Part shown: piece by piece, positions 51,603-63,517 of the stretch
How positions within the stretch are numbered: position 1 is the stretch's first letter
How the letters are laid out: each line of letters opens with the position of its first letter
DNA from: Dipteronia dyeriana
Taxonomy: Eukaryota > Streptophyta > Magnoliopsida > Sapindales > Sapindaceae
Direction: 5' to 3'
NCBI GenBank assembly: GCA_032871835.1
Contig: CM065295.1
Span: 71,091,432-71,155,431, forward strand
Length of the DNA stretch: 64,000 bases
Notes under the pieces: model-generated
The model's input: only the letters and a program-made list of their open reading frames with translations
What the model was told of the DNA's origin: nothing
The model's database searches: none
Translations under genes and position numbers: made by a program

Positions 51603-54600
51603 TCACTGAGAAAACTTTGAGATCAACTTGTCGACATGAATTATGATATCATCGATGCGAGGGCGAACTGCAGCTTGGGGCTGAAGCATCCATGTCACAA
51701 ACTTGTGGAGAGCTTCTGGATATGGTGGATTAGGTCCAGTTGGCCATTTTATCTGTGCATTTACAATGGCCAATTGAAGACTTCCTCCAGATTCTCCAAG
51801 TGCATACTCAAATGGAGATACTCCATACCTAAAAAAAAAACCATCCATAAGCAACCAGGAGATATCAAATAGGTCTGGCTTTTACGAAACAGTCTTTCAG
51901 AAGAATAATGCTAGCAGGACATAATAAAATATCCACATTCCACTTAGTTCCAAAAGTGACTTTTATAATGTAAAAGCAGCAAAAAAACTCCCATTAAAAG
52001 GAAACAATATGGCCAAAATGTGCAGAAAATATATCGGACAATACACTGGGACTAAAATTTATTAGCTTAAACCAATCAATAACTTTCTGTATAATCAACA
52101 AATCACTTGATCAAACATTATTCAGCTTCTATGTATGCATGTCTCATGAAGAGAAAAAATTGCAGTTGAGGATCTTCAATCAAGATAAGGAAAATGTTTG
52201 ATTTCTAAGCACATCATTACATAATAAAAATTATAATGGCAATATTGATGTTCATCACTCTAGGAACATATAATAAATATTGCAGTTGTATGGGCTGGTA
52301 ACCAAGATACTAAGTCTCACTTAATGTCCAACATTATGGGAAATTATTGGGATTTCTACCATGTAGCAGATCAATAGGGTTATAACAATAAGTTTCATAT
52401 GAGATAATGAACTTTGCAGAGTCTGATGTGATGAGATGCCATCTTGGAGCATGCTTTTCTGTTTATCTAGTTAAGTTTTAAGATACTCGTAATTATCTCT
52501 AAGAACAATATTTGGACCAGATATTAAAACTGCAATCAGTAAGACTAAGACTTTAATCAATGATGAAGCATCAACTAGTCAATCAACACAGGTGCTAATA
52601 TGATCTACAATATTTATATACCAGGTTCCATCTAAGAACATCTCTACATGGTTTATGTACTAGTTAGCTAGTGAGATCAAACAATTCCAAGTGGGTATTA
52701 GTTAGCTGGTGAGATCTCAAACTATTGTATAAGAGGCCTGCATCAAATACTACTCACACTGAGGGTGAGTGGGAGGGGACAAGTGGGGTTGGCTTACAAT
52801 TGAGTTAAGTTGTCATATAATTCATTAAAAAAAAAAAAAAAAGGTTTAAGCTGAAAAACATGTCATTGATTTTGGGGGAAATCCAATTCAAACAGTTTGT
52901 CGTTGTCAAAACAAAAATGATAGCAGCAAAGAAGAAGAATTAGTCCTCACATTATTGCATATAACGTGCATCCTAGCGACCAAATATCAGTTCTCTCATC
53001 AATATCTGCATGGCTTGGGCAATCCCATAGCTCAGGAGCTCGGATAGGTGCAGAACAATGCTCTGATGCCCATTCCTATACAATAACCACCCAAAGTCCA
53101 ACCATTAACATGGTATATCATATATGAAACTGACACTGGAAAGAAAAATGTGATTGTTTATACTAGTCAGTGAAACTAGCAAACTCTGAGAATAATTATT
53201 AGAATCATAAGTCATAACAAGGGTTTAAAATAAGCTATTAGAAATAGAGGATTAATAGGCACCTGCAACTGTAATGCCTCTGAACGAGAGCGAATCTGCC
53301 TCCTTGCAGGTCGAGCACTGCCAAAATCCATCATTATTGCAACTGGTGGTTGCCCTTTTCTATGGGTTATCAGAATATTACCAGGTTTGACATCATTATG
53401 GGCATATGGGGGCTCAAGACTGTGCATATGTTTGAGTCCTGAACAAAGCTGTGATAATGATGTTGCTTAGTCAACATATAGTACATTGTAGCAAAAGGAA
53501 ATCGATGTATATAAATGACCTAATCCCAAACAAAAAATGCATTCAGCATCAAACAGTTCAAGTTCTTAGTAGATATGTCTGTATGCAGATAGATAACACA
53601 TATATTTGCAATCTAGGCAGCATCATTAGATTTTCTTATCCAGTGAGGGTGCAAAATTTCCATGAAACAATATTATTTCATGCTTCGGAATCTGAATTGC
53701 TGAAGCAAAAGCATCAATAACTAGGAAGAAAAATGACACTGCTATTCACCTGCCAAAAAATTTGAAGAACATCTGAGGTAGAAAAGAATTCCATCTTAGC
53801 TTTCATGGCTTTGGCATTGTCCAGCAATGTTCCATCCAAATGAACAGGAAATAGCAAGTATGCTTCATGATTACGCGGTCCATCTGGTGTAGCCTAGCCA
53901 ATGCAAATAAATCTTTCAACCAAAGTTTTAGGATAAAACAACAGTATGAAAGTTTTAACAGAAGGCGTATATATTGTATATTATATATTTATATATAAGC
54001 GATAACAGGATAGAGAAGTTAATATATGGCATTCTCTGACGCAGAGATAAAAAAGATAAGAAATGGCGTTATCATGTAGAATTCGCAGTGTTCTACTCAC
54101 ATTTTACCACTTACTAGTTATGCAGTCCTGGTAGTTAGAATGGAAGGATTAATGTCCCACAATGAAAAATATTCTCTCTTTTTTTCTTTTTTCTATCATT
54201 TTGTGTAAGGAACACATTTTATTAATGTGAATTCAACAAGAACGAAATTGTGAGAATCAGAGATCCAAAAAACCACAAAGAAACAAAAACAAAAACTAAC
54301 TGAGACATAAAAAAGGCAAACACATAATACCAAAAAGTTCCCATTCATCATACAACTGCAGCTTCCAATTAAAATGAATAAAGGATGAAAAAAAAAACGA
54401 ACCCCTGATTATATCTTAGAACGAAACATCACATTGGAAAATATGTTATAATCCGTGTGCAATAATTCAAATTCAGGATGTTCTCTTACCAACTTCAGAA
54501 TAAATTTTATCTTTAGGAACAAATGTCAAATGGCAGTGGCAAGAGGGTAACCCCTACAAACTAAAAGGCAAACACATAATACCAAAAAGCTCCCATTCAT

Positions 54601-57600
54601 CATACAACTGCAGCTTCCAATTGAAATGAATAAAGGATGAAAAAAAAGGAACCCCTGATTATATCTTAGAAACAAACATCACATTGGAAATTATGTTATA
54701 ATCAGTGTGCAATAATTCAAATTCAGGATGTTCTCTGACCAACTTCAGAATAAATTTTATCTTTAGGAACAAATGTCAAATAGCAGTGGCAGGAGGGTAC
54801 CCCCTACAAACTAAAAGGCAAACACATAATACCAAAAAGTTCCCATTCATCATACAACTGCAGCTTCCAATTGAAATGAATAAAGAAGGATGAAACAAAA
54901 CGAACCCCTGATTATATCTTAGAACGAAACATCACATTGGAAAATATGTTATAATCAGTGTGCAATAATTCAAATTCAGGATGTTCTCTGACCAACTTCA
55001 GAATAAATTTTATCTTAAGGAACAAATGCCAAATGGCAGTGGCAGGAGGGTACCCCCTAAAAACTAAATTGCATGTCCATTAGAACATACACATACACGA
55101 ATGTCCTTATAGCTATTATTAGAAAGTAGGAAACTATTTGTTGCTAATAAATTGTCTCAAATTTAAAACAAATTAGACTAAAGCAACCTCCTCTGAACCA
55201 AATAGATAAATTACAAGTATATTAAGTATAGACCAGGTTTCATTGTTAGTTATGCATGCAATGCAAAATTTACTAAAAGCAAAAGTAAATCAACTATAAG
55301 CATGCAATCAAGTTATATAAAAATCAAAAGCAAAAACTGATCAAAATAAAGATGTATTAATAAAATCTATAATTAGGTATTTCACATTAATCTGGATAAA
55401 GAAACCAAACGATACAATGTGGGGGGGATCACCGATCAATAGTTATCAGAAAAGACCTAATTGATGCCAAACATCAGCGATCTTATTACCTTTCTGTAAA
55501 CATGTGTACGGCAGAAATGATTAAATTTCAGAAAAGTCTTATAGTTTTACCTAGGATGGGTCATAGCACGAATTAAGAATACTATACACAATAGCAAGAG
55601 AGTCATAATCTACACATACTTCCATTCTTAGTTGATAAGAACTTCCACAACTACAATGACTGCCACAATTTCAGTAAAAAAGTACACAGTGCTTGGGTTT
55701 TGAATTAAGTCACCTAATTAATTACCTTGAAAATCCCTAGAAGATATTGGGACATGAAACTCTTTTAGGATTTCCTTTCAAAAGTCCATCCATGTTGAAT
55801 TTAAACGAAAAGTATGAAGGAGATGTCCAAAAATTGAGAATGACTTTCGGAGGCTTACACACAAAAGGATGAGTGCCAAAATTTTAAATAATATTCAAAA
55901 TTAAATTTGAGGAATTTAAATAAAAGAAAAAAAAAAGAACAAAAGAAAAGGAACTGAGCTTCAAAAACACCTTATAATTTTACAGGTCGTCTTTTCTTTT
56001 TTTACCAATCAAATATTTTGTTTTCCCGATTTGTGTATCAGTTCATGTAATACTTCATCTTCACACTGCAAAATGTTGCTTAAATCATTCTTTTTATTTT
56101 TGGATCTCCTTATTCTTGGATTAAAATCAAAACATATGAGCTTTCAAAGGGCAATCCTGGTCAACCTTCACGTTCAGCGTTTTTAGAGATTATGAAAACA
56201 ATTAATTAGGAGGTTTTCTAAAGCTTTATTCAGGTCTGGATTGAAAGTGATACTCCTTCCTTAATTCTTTATATCATCCTCCGTGGAAAGTTCCAAGTAG
56301 ATGAAATAACTACAAAGCTTGTCCATCCTCTGTTTTCTTTGTACTAATGTATAAAGAGGGTAACATGGTTGCTGATAGTTTTGACTAACTTTAGGTTAGC
56401 TCTCCCCAAATTTTAATGGCATGATTCGCCTCCTCGATGCAAATCTCAACTCTATTAGCAAGACCAATGGGGTATTCCTACTTATTCTGCTTCTATTGTT
56501 TGTTGGTCATTTTGCACTACATTAATTAAAATCTAGGTATTTTTGCATCAGATCTTTTTTCTGAAGGGTACACGTCATTATATCTCCTTAGGTAGGTATG
56601 CCTTTTTATTCTTTAATAAAATTTGTCTTGTTGTCGGGGATCGCTAAAAAAATGTAATACTTATAACTTATGTTTTGAATTTTGATTTTTACTAATGCAA
56701 AGATGCATCTCTCCAATCTTTAGTCTTCTCATTGTTCTAACTTGCTGCTAAAAAACTGTCATATGTTTGAGAGTTTTCACGGGACAGACATACATTGATT
56801 TAGTATTTAAGCATCTATTATAGAATCAAAAAATTATAAAGCATTCATATATGACTGAAACATGAATTTGTTTTTCCCTTTTGTGGACTGCTTGTTCATC
56901 CATGTACATGTTTTCAATATGTTTATAAAATTTTGTGTCCTCTAAAAAGAAATATATAAGATTGAAACATGAACACTTGACAGACACATGATTTGTGTGC
57001 AATCATTATCTCGTTGTCTTCGGAAGTATTGTATTCAACGAACAATGAACTACATAAGCTGCTATTCATTAGATTACTGGAACCAGTTGCAATGTTGCTG
57101 GCATGCTTTAAAAGTCAAAACCTCAATTGATTCTAGCAAAAAATTATGTACATGGCAATCTATCAGTAGACAACTATTGTTATCTACCCCAGTACTAGTG
57201 CCGGTATTGTATTTAAGACCTATTAGTTTTCATGAGCTTGTTCAGCAACGGAAACAGAGACATACCAGTTGAATTAAAGTATAATCACACAATTTTGTTG
57301 ATAACAGTAAGGAAATTCTGGTTAGTTATATCACTATATGATACCTTAGCTCTGAATAAAAAGAATAAAAAAAATAAAAAAAAAAGGTACCTTAACAGAA
57401 ATAATAGCATGATCAAGAAGCGGAAGCAGATTGGGATGACTAAATAGTGATGAAACGCGAATCTCCTCACGCACCAACTCCAGCTGCTCATTGTTTTGAA
57501 TGAGGACTTTCTTCATTGCATAAGTCCCATCATCTGCATTGATATATCAAGGTCAAACCAAAACCATACCAAGACTTGATTAGTTTTCAAATGAAAGAAA

Positions 57601-58083
57601 ATTCCAGAAAATAAAATATCGAAATCAGTGGACATAAAACAAACTGTGACCTCAAATAATACAAACAAATGCATATTACTTTCTCAAGATTAAACATCAG
57701 CAAAGATGATTCATTTAGATCAGAGAAGTAAACTGCAAATCTGATTATTATGATTCAAATTGTACAATTACACAGCGGAATCACATCACATTTAAGTACA
57801 GGATATAAAAAACACACCCATTTCAGATCCACGCAAAAGGTAGTATAACAGATGAAAAAAGTGATAATAACGAACCAGAGAGATGAGAAGGGTCCTTGAC
57901 TTTCTTGGAGAGAGGAGAAGATGCAGAGGAGTCAGGGAGGACCTCCTTGACGAGGAAGACGTAAGCGAAACCACCTTCACCGAGCTGCCTGACGATCCTG
58001 AACCTATTGTCGTTGATCCACACGTCTCCTCCTCCGTTAACGGCGTCGTAGAACGCATTCAGACCCGAAAACGAACACCCCAT
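51603..58083 (-). CDS. STK16-type Ser/Thr protein kinase
   Basis: Six exons join in frame: 58,083-57,876, 57,533-57,391, 53,893-53,750, 53,448-53,263, 53,075-52,951 and 51,828-51,603, giving 343 residues. All introns are GT-AG. Kinase landmarks: Gly loop 'GEGGFAYVF' (35-43), Lys in AMKK (about 77), 'AHNDVKPGN' with catalytic D184 (HND in place of HRD, as in plant members of this family), DFG at 206-208, 'APELWDCPSHADIDERTDIW' and SLGCTLYAIMYG. The N-terminus MGCSF is a myristoylation plus palmitoylation signal, as on animal STK16, so membrane or Golgi attachment is likely. The C-terminal 'RPRIDDIIIHVDKLI' closes subdomain XI. Plant members (Arabidopsis At5g08160 type) are poorly studied. The large intron 2 (53,894-57,390) contains a triplicated 250-bp repeat. 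The gene looks intact. Confidence 0.93.
54313..55068 (+). repeat. Three tandem copies of a 250-bp unit in kinase intron 2
   Basis: 'AAAGGCAAACACATAATACC' starts at 54,313, 54,563 and 54,813, an exact 250-bp spacing. The units share 'CATACAACTGCAGCTTCCAA', 'CATCACATTGGAAAATATG' and 'TTCAGAATAAATTTTATCTT', with few differences. The 62-residue frame at 54,705 is not conserved between the units. Confidence 0.9.
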
Positions 58084-58167
58084 GATCCACTAAATGAATG
58101 AAGTCGACGGATGAGGGAGGGATCTTCTTCAATTCCTCATAGACGTTGTAGATCTCACCTCGCAAAT

Positions 58168-58203
<36 letters not shown>

Positions 58204-58504
58204 CTCTTTGTCTGTATATATTAATATCGCTGTGAAGAAGGTATTTAATTTCGATGTCAATGAGTTACGACTTACGAGACATGGAGCCTGTGATTTATTT
58301 ATTTTATTTTATTTTATTTTATTTTTAGCTACGACAAAGTCTCTCGCTCTTCGGGTCGCTTAAATAGTTAAATGTGAAGAATATCACCACGTGGCTTGCT
58401 TTCGATACTCCTTTGTTGTTGTGTGTAATGTGGAGTGGATGCAGCAAAATCTGCACTATGCTAATCATTATTTATTAATCAATATCGTGTATTCAAAATT
58501 TTGT
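58084..58504. promoter_or_regulatory. Kinase promoter/leader region with (TC)n
   Basis: A (TC)n run (58,170-58,201) lies about 90-120 bp upstream of the kinase ATG, with TATATATTAATA at about 58,214-58,225 as a possible TATA region on the minus strand. A (TTTTA)n run follows at 58,290-58,326. Pyrimidine/purine repeats near the start codon are common in plant promoters and leaders. Confidence 0.4.
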
Positions 58505-58886
58505 AACGCTTTCATCAATCTGAACCGTGGAACCGAACTGTAACCGTGTGAAATGAACTGTAACCGTAATCAGAACCGTAGAACCGATTTCGAAACCGTA
58601 ACAGAACCGTAGGGTAGACGGTTCGGTTCTGGTTCCTCCTCTGAAAAAACCGCCCTAGTACCGATGGTTCTGTTCCGGTTTAGAACCGCCGGTTCCAGAA
58701 TATATATATATATATATATTTTTCTTATGCTAAATTGTAAAAAAAAAAGAACCGAACCGACGGAACAGGAACCGAAACCGGAACCGCCGGCCAACGGTTT
58801 CGGTTTCGGTTCTGGCTACTTCCGGAACCGGCGGTTCCGAACCGAAACCAGAACCGGAACCGTTTGGAACCGTGGGCATGCCTACT
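58505..58886. mobile_element. hAT-like MITE with GAACCG subterminal repeats
   Basis: The motif (G)GAACCG or its complement CGGTTC occurs more than twenty times. The right end, reverse-complemented, reads TAGGCATGCCCACGGTTCCA, which resembles hAT ends of the TAGG..TGCCCACGG type. The left end is less clear, near 58,505-58,540. The two frames on opposite strands here are translated repeat. Confidence 0.5.
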
Positions 58887-58938
58887 ATAAACTCACTTAT
58901 AAATAATATATATAACTAATTACTGTTAACCTATTTAA

Positions 58939-59370
58939 GACCATCTCCAATACATATATTAATGTCAATACTAAATTTGATATAAAAAATAATAAAATAC
59001 TATATTTGACACATCATTTTAGATCGTACTCCATTGTATAACTTCATTTCAAATGTCATTTTTACTTTTTTTATTATTTAAAATTATATAAATCAACAAA
59101 TATAATTAATGTATTCAATTTATATAATATTTTTATTATTTAAAATTATAAAATTTAATAATTAATGCATTCAATATAATTAATAACTGTATTTTTGTAA
59201 TTAAAAAACAGTATTTTGTGCCAAATTTGACATATGTTATTCTTTGTACCAAAATTGGTATAAATAATAACATATGCTAAATTTGACACAACATTTGGTG
59301 TTGCAATAGAGAATATTTTTTTATATTTTATACTAAATTATAGCATTTGCACATTGCATTGGAGATACTC
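58939..59370. mobile_element. Tourist-like MITE, uninterrupted copy (window family)
   Basis: It starts GACCATCTCCAATACATATA and ends 'GCATTGGAGATACTC', with inverted ATCTCCAAT ends. It contains all the family blocks in order over 432 bp, including 'CAATTTATATAATATTTTTATT' (short form ATATAATATTTTTATTATT). It is a second reference for the split copy at 18,261/30,873. Confidence 0.65.
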
Positions 59371-60201
59371 TATGATTTACTAATTTACAATCAAACAACT
59401 TTATCCACTCACCTCCCATACTATAAAAGTTCGATTAAATTTGATTTTATATTTTGATATTTCAAAAGGTAATATCGTCCTTTTAATATTTATACTTATT
59501 TTAATAAGGTTATAGTATTTTTTTTTAAATGGATCTCAATCATCCATCACGTATATAAATTATGAAGATTCATTCAATAAAAAAAATTATAAATAAAAAT
59601 AAAATTTAAAAAAAGAAACAATTGATATCCGCTGCCCATCTAAAAAGATGGCCGATGGAGATTTATTAAGTTTTAAAATAAAATTATATACAAAAAAATG
59701 AATTATTATATATAAATCCTCCACTGTCCATCTCGAAGGTGGAGATAAAAAAATTAAGATTTTTTAAAACTTTTTATTTTTCTTAAATTACTTTTTATTT
59801 TTAATTCTTAAATTAAGATTTTTTTTATTATTATTATTATAGGTGCACATGTTTTGTCTTTTGAGTTTTTTGAAAAAGTCAACCCTTAAATATATCGGTC
59901 AAGATTAAAGGTAGGATAGATAAGTGTCACTCATCGATAAAATTGTTTTTGAGTGTAAATGGACAAATCTCAAGTAGGTTCCAGTAATTACTTATAATAT
60001 ATACACAGATTATTCTTCCTTAATACCAAATTTATTAAATAGGTTAATAGGGATATTTGTTAGACACTCATATGTGATGCATGTCTCTTAGACCATTAGA
60101 TGTGAGCATATGGATGCCTATGTATGTGTTTGGTGGGGGTGTCATTAGGCCAAGGACAATACATATCGGGTAGCATGGCATTGGGTAGCGATGCTTAAGG
60201 C
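59371..60201. other. AT-rich spacer
   Basis: The phrase CCATC(T)..GATGG occurs several times (59,530-59,745), resembling text in the TIR-MULE interior at 29,670. No gene is seen; the minus frame at 60,068-60,277 has no known motif. Confidence 0.35.
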
Positions 60202-60947
60202 TAGTGGTGTAATAATGGACCGGTCCAAGACAGGCCATTCCGGCCGATCCACCAGTAGAATGGGTCGTGCCAAGCACGGCCCGTGAAGAAAGCAGACCAG
60301 GGCGATGCCTGATCCGTGGCAGGCCGCATGCCGGGCCGGTACACGGCTTGCCGGCGTGCCAGGCCCCTAAACCTGCCCGTCAGTCCGGCACATCAACCGT
60401 TGGAGGCTAAACAAATTATAAAAACCCCCATCAAAGCTTGCAAATTACATTTTGACCCCAAATCAAATTTTTCTATAAATACTTCCATCCATTTCATTTT
60501 CCATTCACTCTCTCTATTATTCTTTCAATCTCTCATTCTCTCAAATCTCAATCTCTATTTTCTCCAATTCTCTATATTTTTTTTCATTCAATTTCATTAT
60601 TACTCTCTCTATAAAATTCTCTACATTTTCCACCAACACACCAAATTTTAAAGGAACAATTTTGTTTTTACTTTTGCTCAAACATTTTTTCATAGTCAAT
60701 TTTTATATTTATGTTTAAATTGAGTTACTAAATGAAAACATATTTATTTAGTTAGTTAGTTTATCAATTTTTGGCCTTTAATGTTAATATTATTTGTTTA
60801 GTATATTAAAAATTTTAAGTTTAGTAGTAATTTTAATATTTGTTATTAGTAAATTTAGAAAGTTTATTTGTATTACTGAATTTAATTTTTGTAATAAGTC
60901 AATTATGAATATTAAGTGTAGTAGTTAAGTTTAATATTTTCTTTTCA

Positions 60948-61335
60948 TAAATTATGATTTTTTAGTGTAGTTGTTTATTTTAATATTTTTGGTGAGTATA
61001 TTATGAATTTTAAGTGTAGTAGTTAATTTGAATAAGTTTTATTAATAAATTAAGATTTTTATGTGTAGTATTTAATTTAATATTTGTTGTTGGTAAATTT
61101 ATCAATTTAATTTGTAGTAGTGGATTTAATATTTTTTGTTAGTAGATTATGATTTTTTTGTGTAGTTGTTTATGATAATTTTTTTTATGGACCATTATGA
61201 ATTTTAAGTGTAGTGGTTAATTTTAATAAGTTTTATTTGTATATTAAGATTTTTATGTGTAGTATTTCATTTCATATGTGTTGTTAGTAAATTTATCAAT
61301 TTTATTTGTAGTGGTGAATTTAATTTTTTATTAAT
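60948..61335 (+). repeat. Two tandem copies of a 195-bp AT-rich unit in the hAT 5' region
   Basis: 'ATTATGATTTTTTAGTGTAG' at 60,951 recurs as 'ATTATGATTTTTTTGTGTAG' at 61,146. The order of the following phrases (GAATTTTAAGTGTAGT, AAGATTTTTATGTGTAG, GTAAATTTATCAATTT) is the same in both. The region looks like a leader intron ending at TTTACTTTAG before the transposase ATG. Confidence 0.75.
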
Positions 61336-61425
61336 TATTGTTAGTAAATTAAGATTATTGTTAGTAAATATTGATTTTTAATTTGACTATTAACGACTAT
61401 AGTGCTCATATTTTTACTTTAGATA

Positions 61426-63517
61426 ATGGATCCTAACCAGCACCCTTATTTTCCGGACGGTTTGAATATGCTCAACGATGATTTTGATATTTTAGAGCCG
61501 ACCCATACTCAAGCGGGACCTTTTGGTTCCGCCGTTACACCAACGTCACGTCCCAAAAAATTAACATCAGATGTGTGACAGTGTTTCAACATAGTCCAAA
61601 TGACACTCCCAGACAAGACGTCTGGGCTCAGAGCTAAATGTAAGTTTTGTCATAAGGATTATGCTACAAGTACGAGGGGAACTGGACATTTGAGACGACA
61701 TATGTGCAAATGTATGCATGCACATTGACAGGTAGACACTACAACCCAGACACAACTACAACGGCACCCAGACTGATCCGTTACGACGTGGCAGTTCGAC
61801 GTCATGCACGCTAGAGAGTACTTGGCATGATACATTGTACAAACTGATCAACCGATCAGTATTGGTGAGAGTCCATTTTATAAGGAATTAATCACATCTG
61901 CATATAACCCCCAATATGAACCTGTTTCTAGAACCACCACTAGAAATGATTTTTTCAGATTGTTTGAAACCCAAAGGGATGACTTAATTGCTGAAATACA
62001 ACATTTAAATGTTTCTGTTGCATTAACTTCTGATATTTGGAATGCATGTTCCAAACAGGACTATTTATGTGTCACGAGACACTATTTAGATTATGACTGG
62101 AGGATAACAAAAAGAATTATTGGTTTTCGTCCTATGGATTTTACACATACCGCAGAAAACATTTTTAATGTCGTTATTTTTGTTTTAGAAACATATGAAA
62201 TCACGCAACGCATCCTTTCGATCACATTAGATAATGCATCTGCAAATACTAGCTCTATTGCATTGTTATTGCATTGTTTGTTGCAAGAAATATCCCGCAA
62301 GATAGAGGTTATTTCTTCCATCAACGGTGTGTATGTCATATTATAAATTTAGTTGTACATGTTGGTTTAAAGCAGGTAAGGACCAAATAGATCGCATCAG
62401 AGATGCCATTTCTTGGATTTACAGTTCTAATCCTAGATTCAGTGAATTCAAGAGACATTGTAAATTAAACAGTCTCAAACCCCGACGATTCCAAACTGAT
62501 ATGCCGGTAAGGTGGAACTCTACTTATTTAATGTTGAAAAATTGTTTGGAATATGATACAACCATAACATATTTTTATAACATGAAATTGGCCGAAATAG
62601 GTCAAACGGGAGCAAAAACACTTACCACAGACGATTGGTATGTGGCAAAGATTTTTGGTCAATTTTTAAAGATTTTTTATAATGCCACTGTAACTCTTTC
62701 CGGAGTCTATTACCCCACATCTTCCCAGACAATTCATCAGATAGTGGAAATGTCTGAAGTGTTAAACAGTTATAGAGAAGATGAACATCCAGGCGCTACA
62801 GTTGTTGCCATGGAGACAAAGTTGAAAAAATATTGGGCTAACATTCCTCTACTTTATGCCTTAAGTGTATAGTAGATCCTAGGGTTAAATTGTCTGGTTT
62901 AGAAGTTTTGTTTGAGTTTATTGGTATTAATTTGTCAATAGATTATTCAGAACAAATTACTGACATTCGAACCAAGTTGTTCGAGATTTTTCGTATTTAT
63001 GAGAGCAGGTTTTGCAACATTGACAACCCCCCCCAAATCAACACAACCAGAGACAGAAACGAAGCAAACAAGTTGGAGCCTTCTAAAACGATGAAAAAAG
63101 GACAAATCAGCAAGTACTTCTTCAGGGCAAAGATCTGGCTCATCTTCTTCTACCGAACTGATTAGGTACCTTGAAGCACGGTTCGATGTTGTTGAAGACA
63201 ATGACGAGTTTGATTTGTTGTTATGGTGGAAGACATATACGTACAGGTATCCAGTTTTGTCACACTTAGCACGTGACATACTGGCTATTCTCGTGTCAAC
63301 GGTGTCTTCAGAACAAGCTTTCAGCACCAGTGGACGCATAATTGAACCAAGAAGAAGTTGTTTGTCTCCGGAGATGGTGGAGGTATTAACATGCCTTCGG
63401 GATTAGGAGCATGCTAAAAAAAGGTTGCAAAATCTAACTGTAGATAAAGAGCTTATTCTAAATTTCAACAATCTATATATTGATGACTCTGCAGGTAGTG
63501 GCCAGGGCCAGAACTAG
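61426..63517 (+). pseudogene. hAT transposase (BED finger, RNase H-like core, hAT dimerisation domain), broken
   Basis: ATG 61,426 follows an acceptor-like TTTACTTTAG. A BED zinc finger is visible (about 61,620-61,715: CKFCHKDYA, GHLRRHM). The catalytic core has 'LTSDIWNA' (about 62,028, first D), 'ITLDNASANTS' (about 62,221, second D) and a C-H-x2-N-L block (about 62,325-62,355). 'MPVRWNSTYLML' and 'LSGVYYPTSSQTIHQI' follow. The C-terminal hAT dimerisation region (about 63,210-63,410) reads 'YPVLSHLARDILAI', 'STVSSEQAFSTSGR' and 'LSPEMVEVLTCLRD', with TAG where Trp is usual. It ends GSGQGQN at 63,517. Several stops and at least three frameshifts (near 62,325, 62,860 and 63,130) inactivate it. 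It resembles the RICESLEEPER/Ac group. Confidence 0.85.

Noticed and set aside
58570..58906. Opposing frames with Arg/Glu/Pro and Gly/Ser repeats
   Set aside because: They are translations of the GAACCG repeat in a MITE.
60316..60651. 111-residue frame in the hAT left region
   Set aside because: It starts in the GC-rich subterminal repeats and runs into AT-rich leader; it shows no domain.
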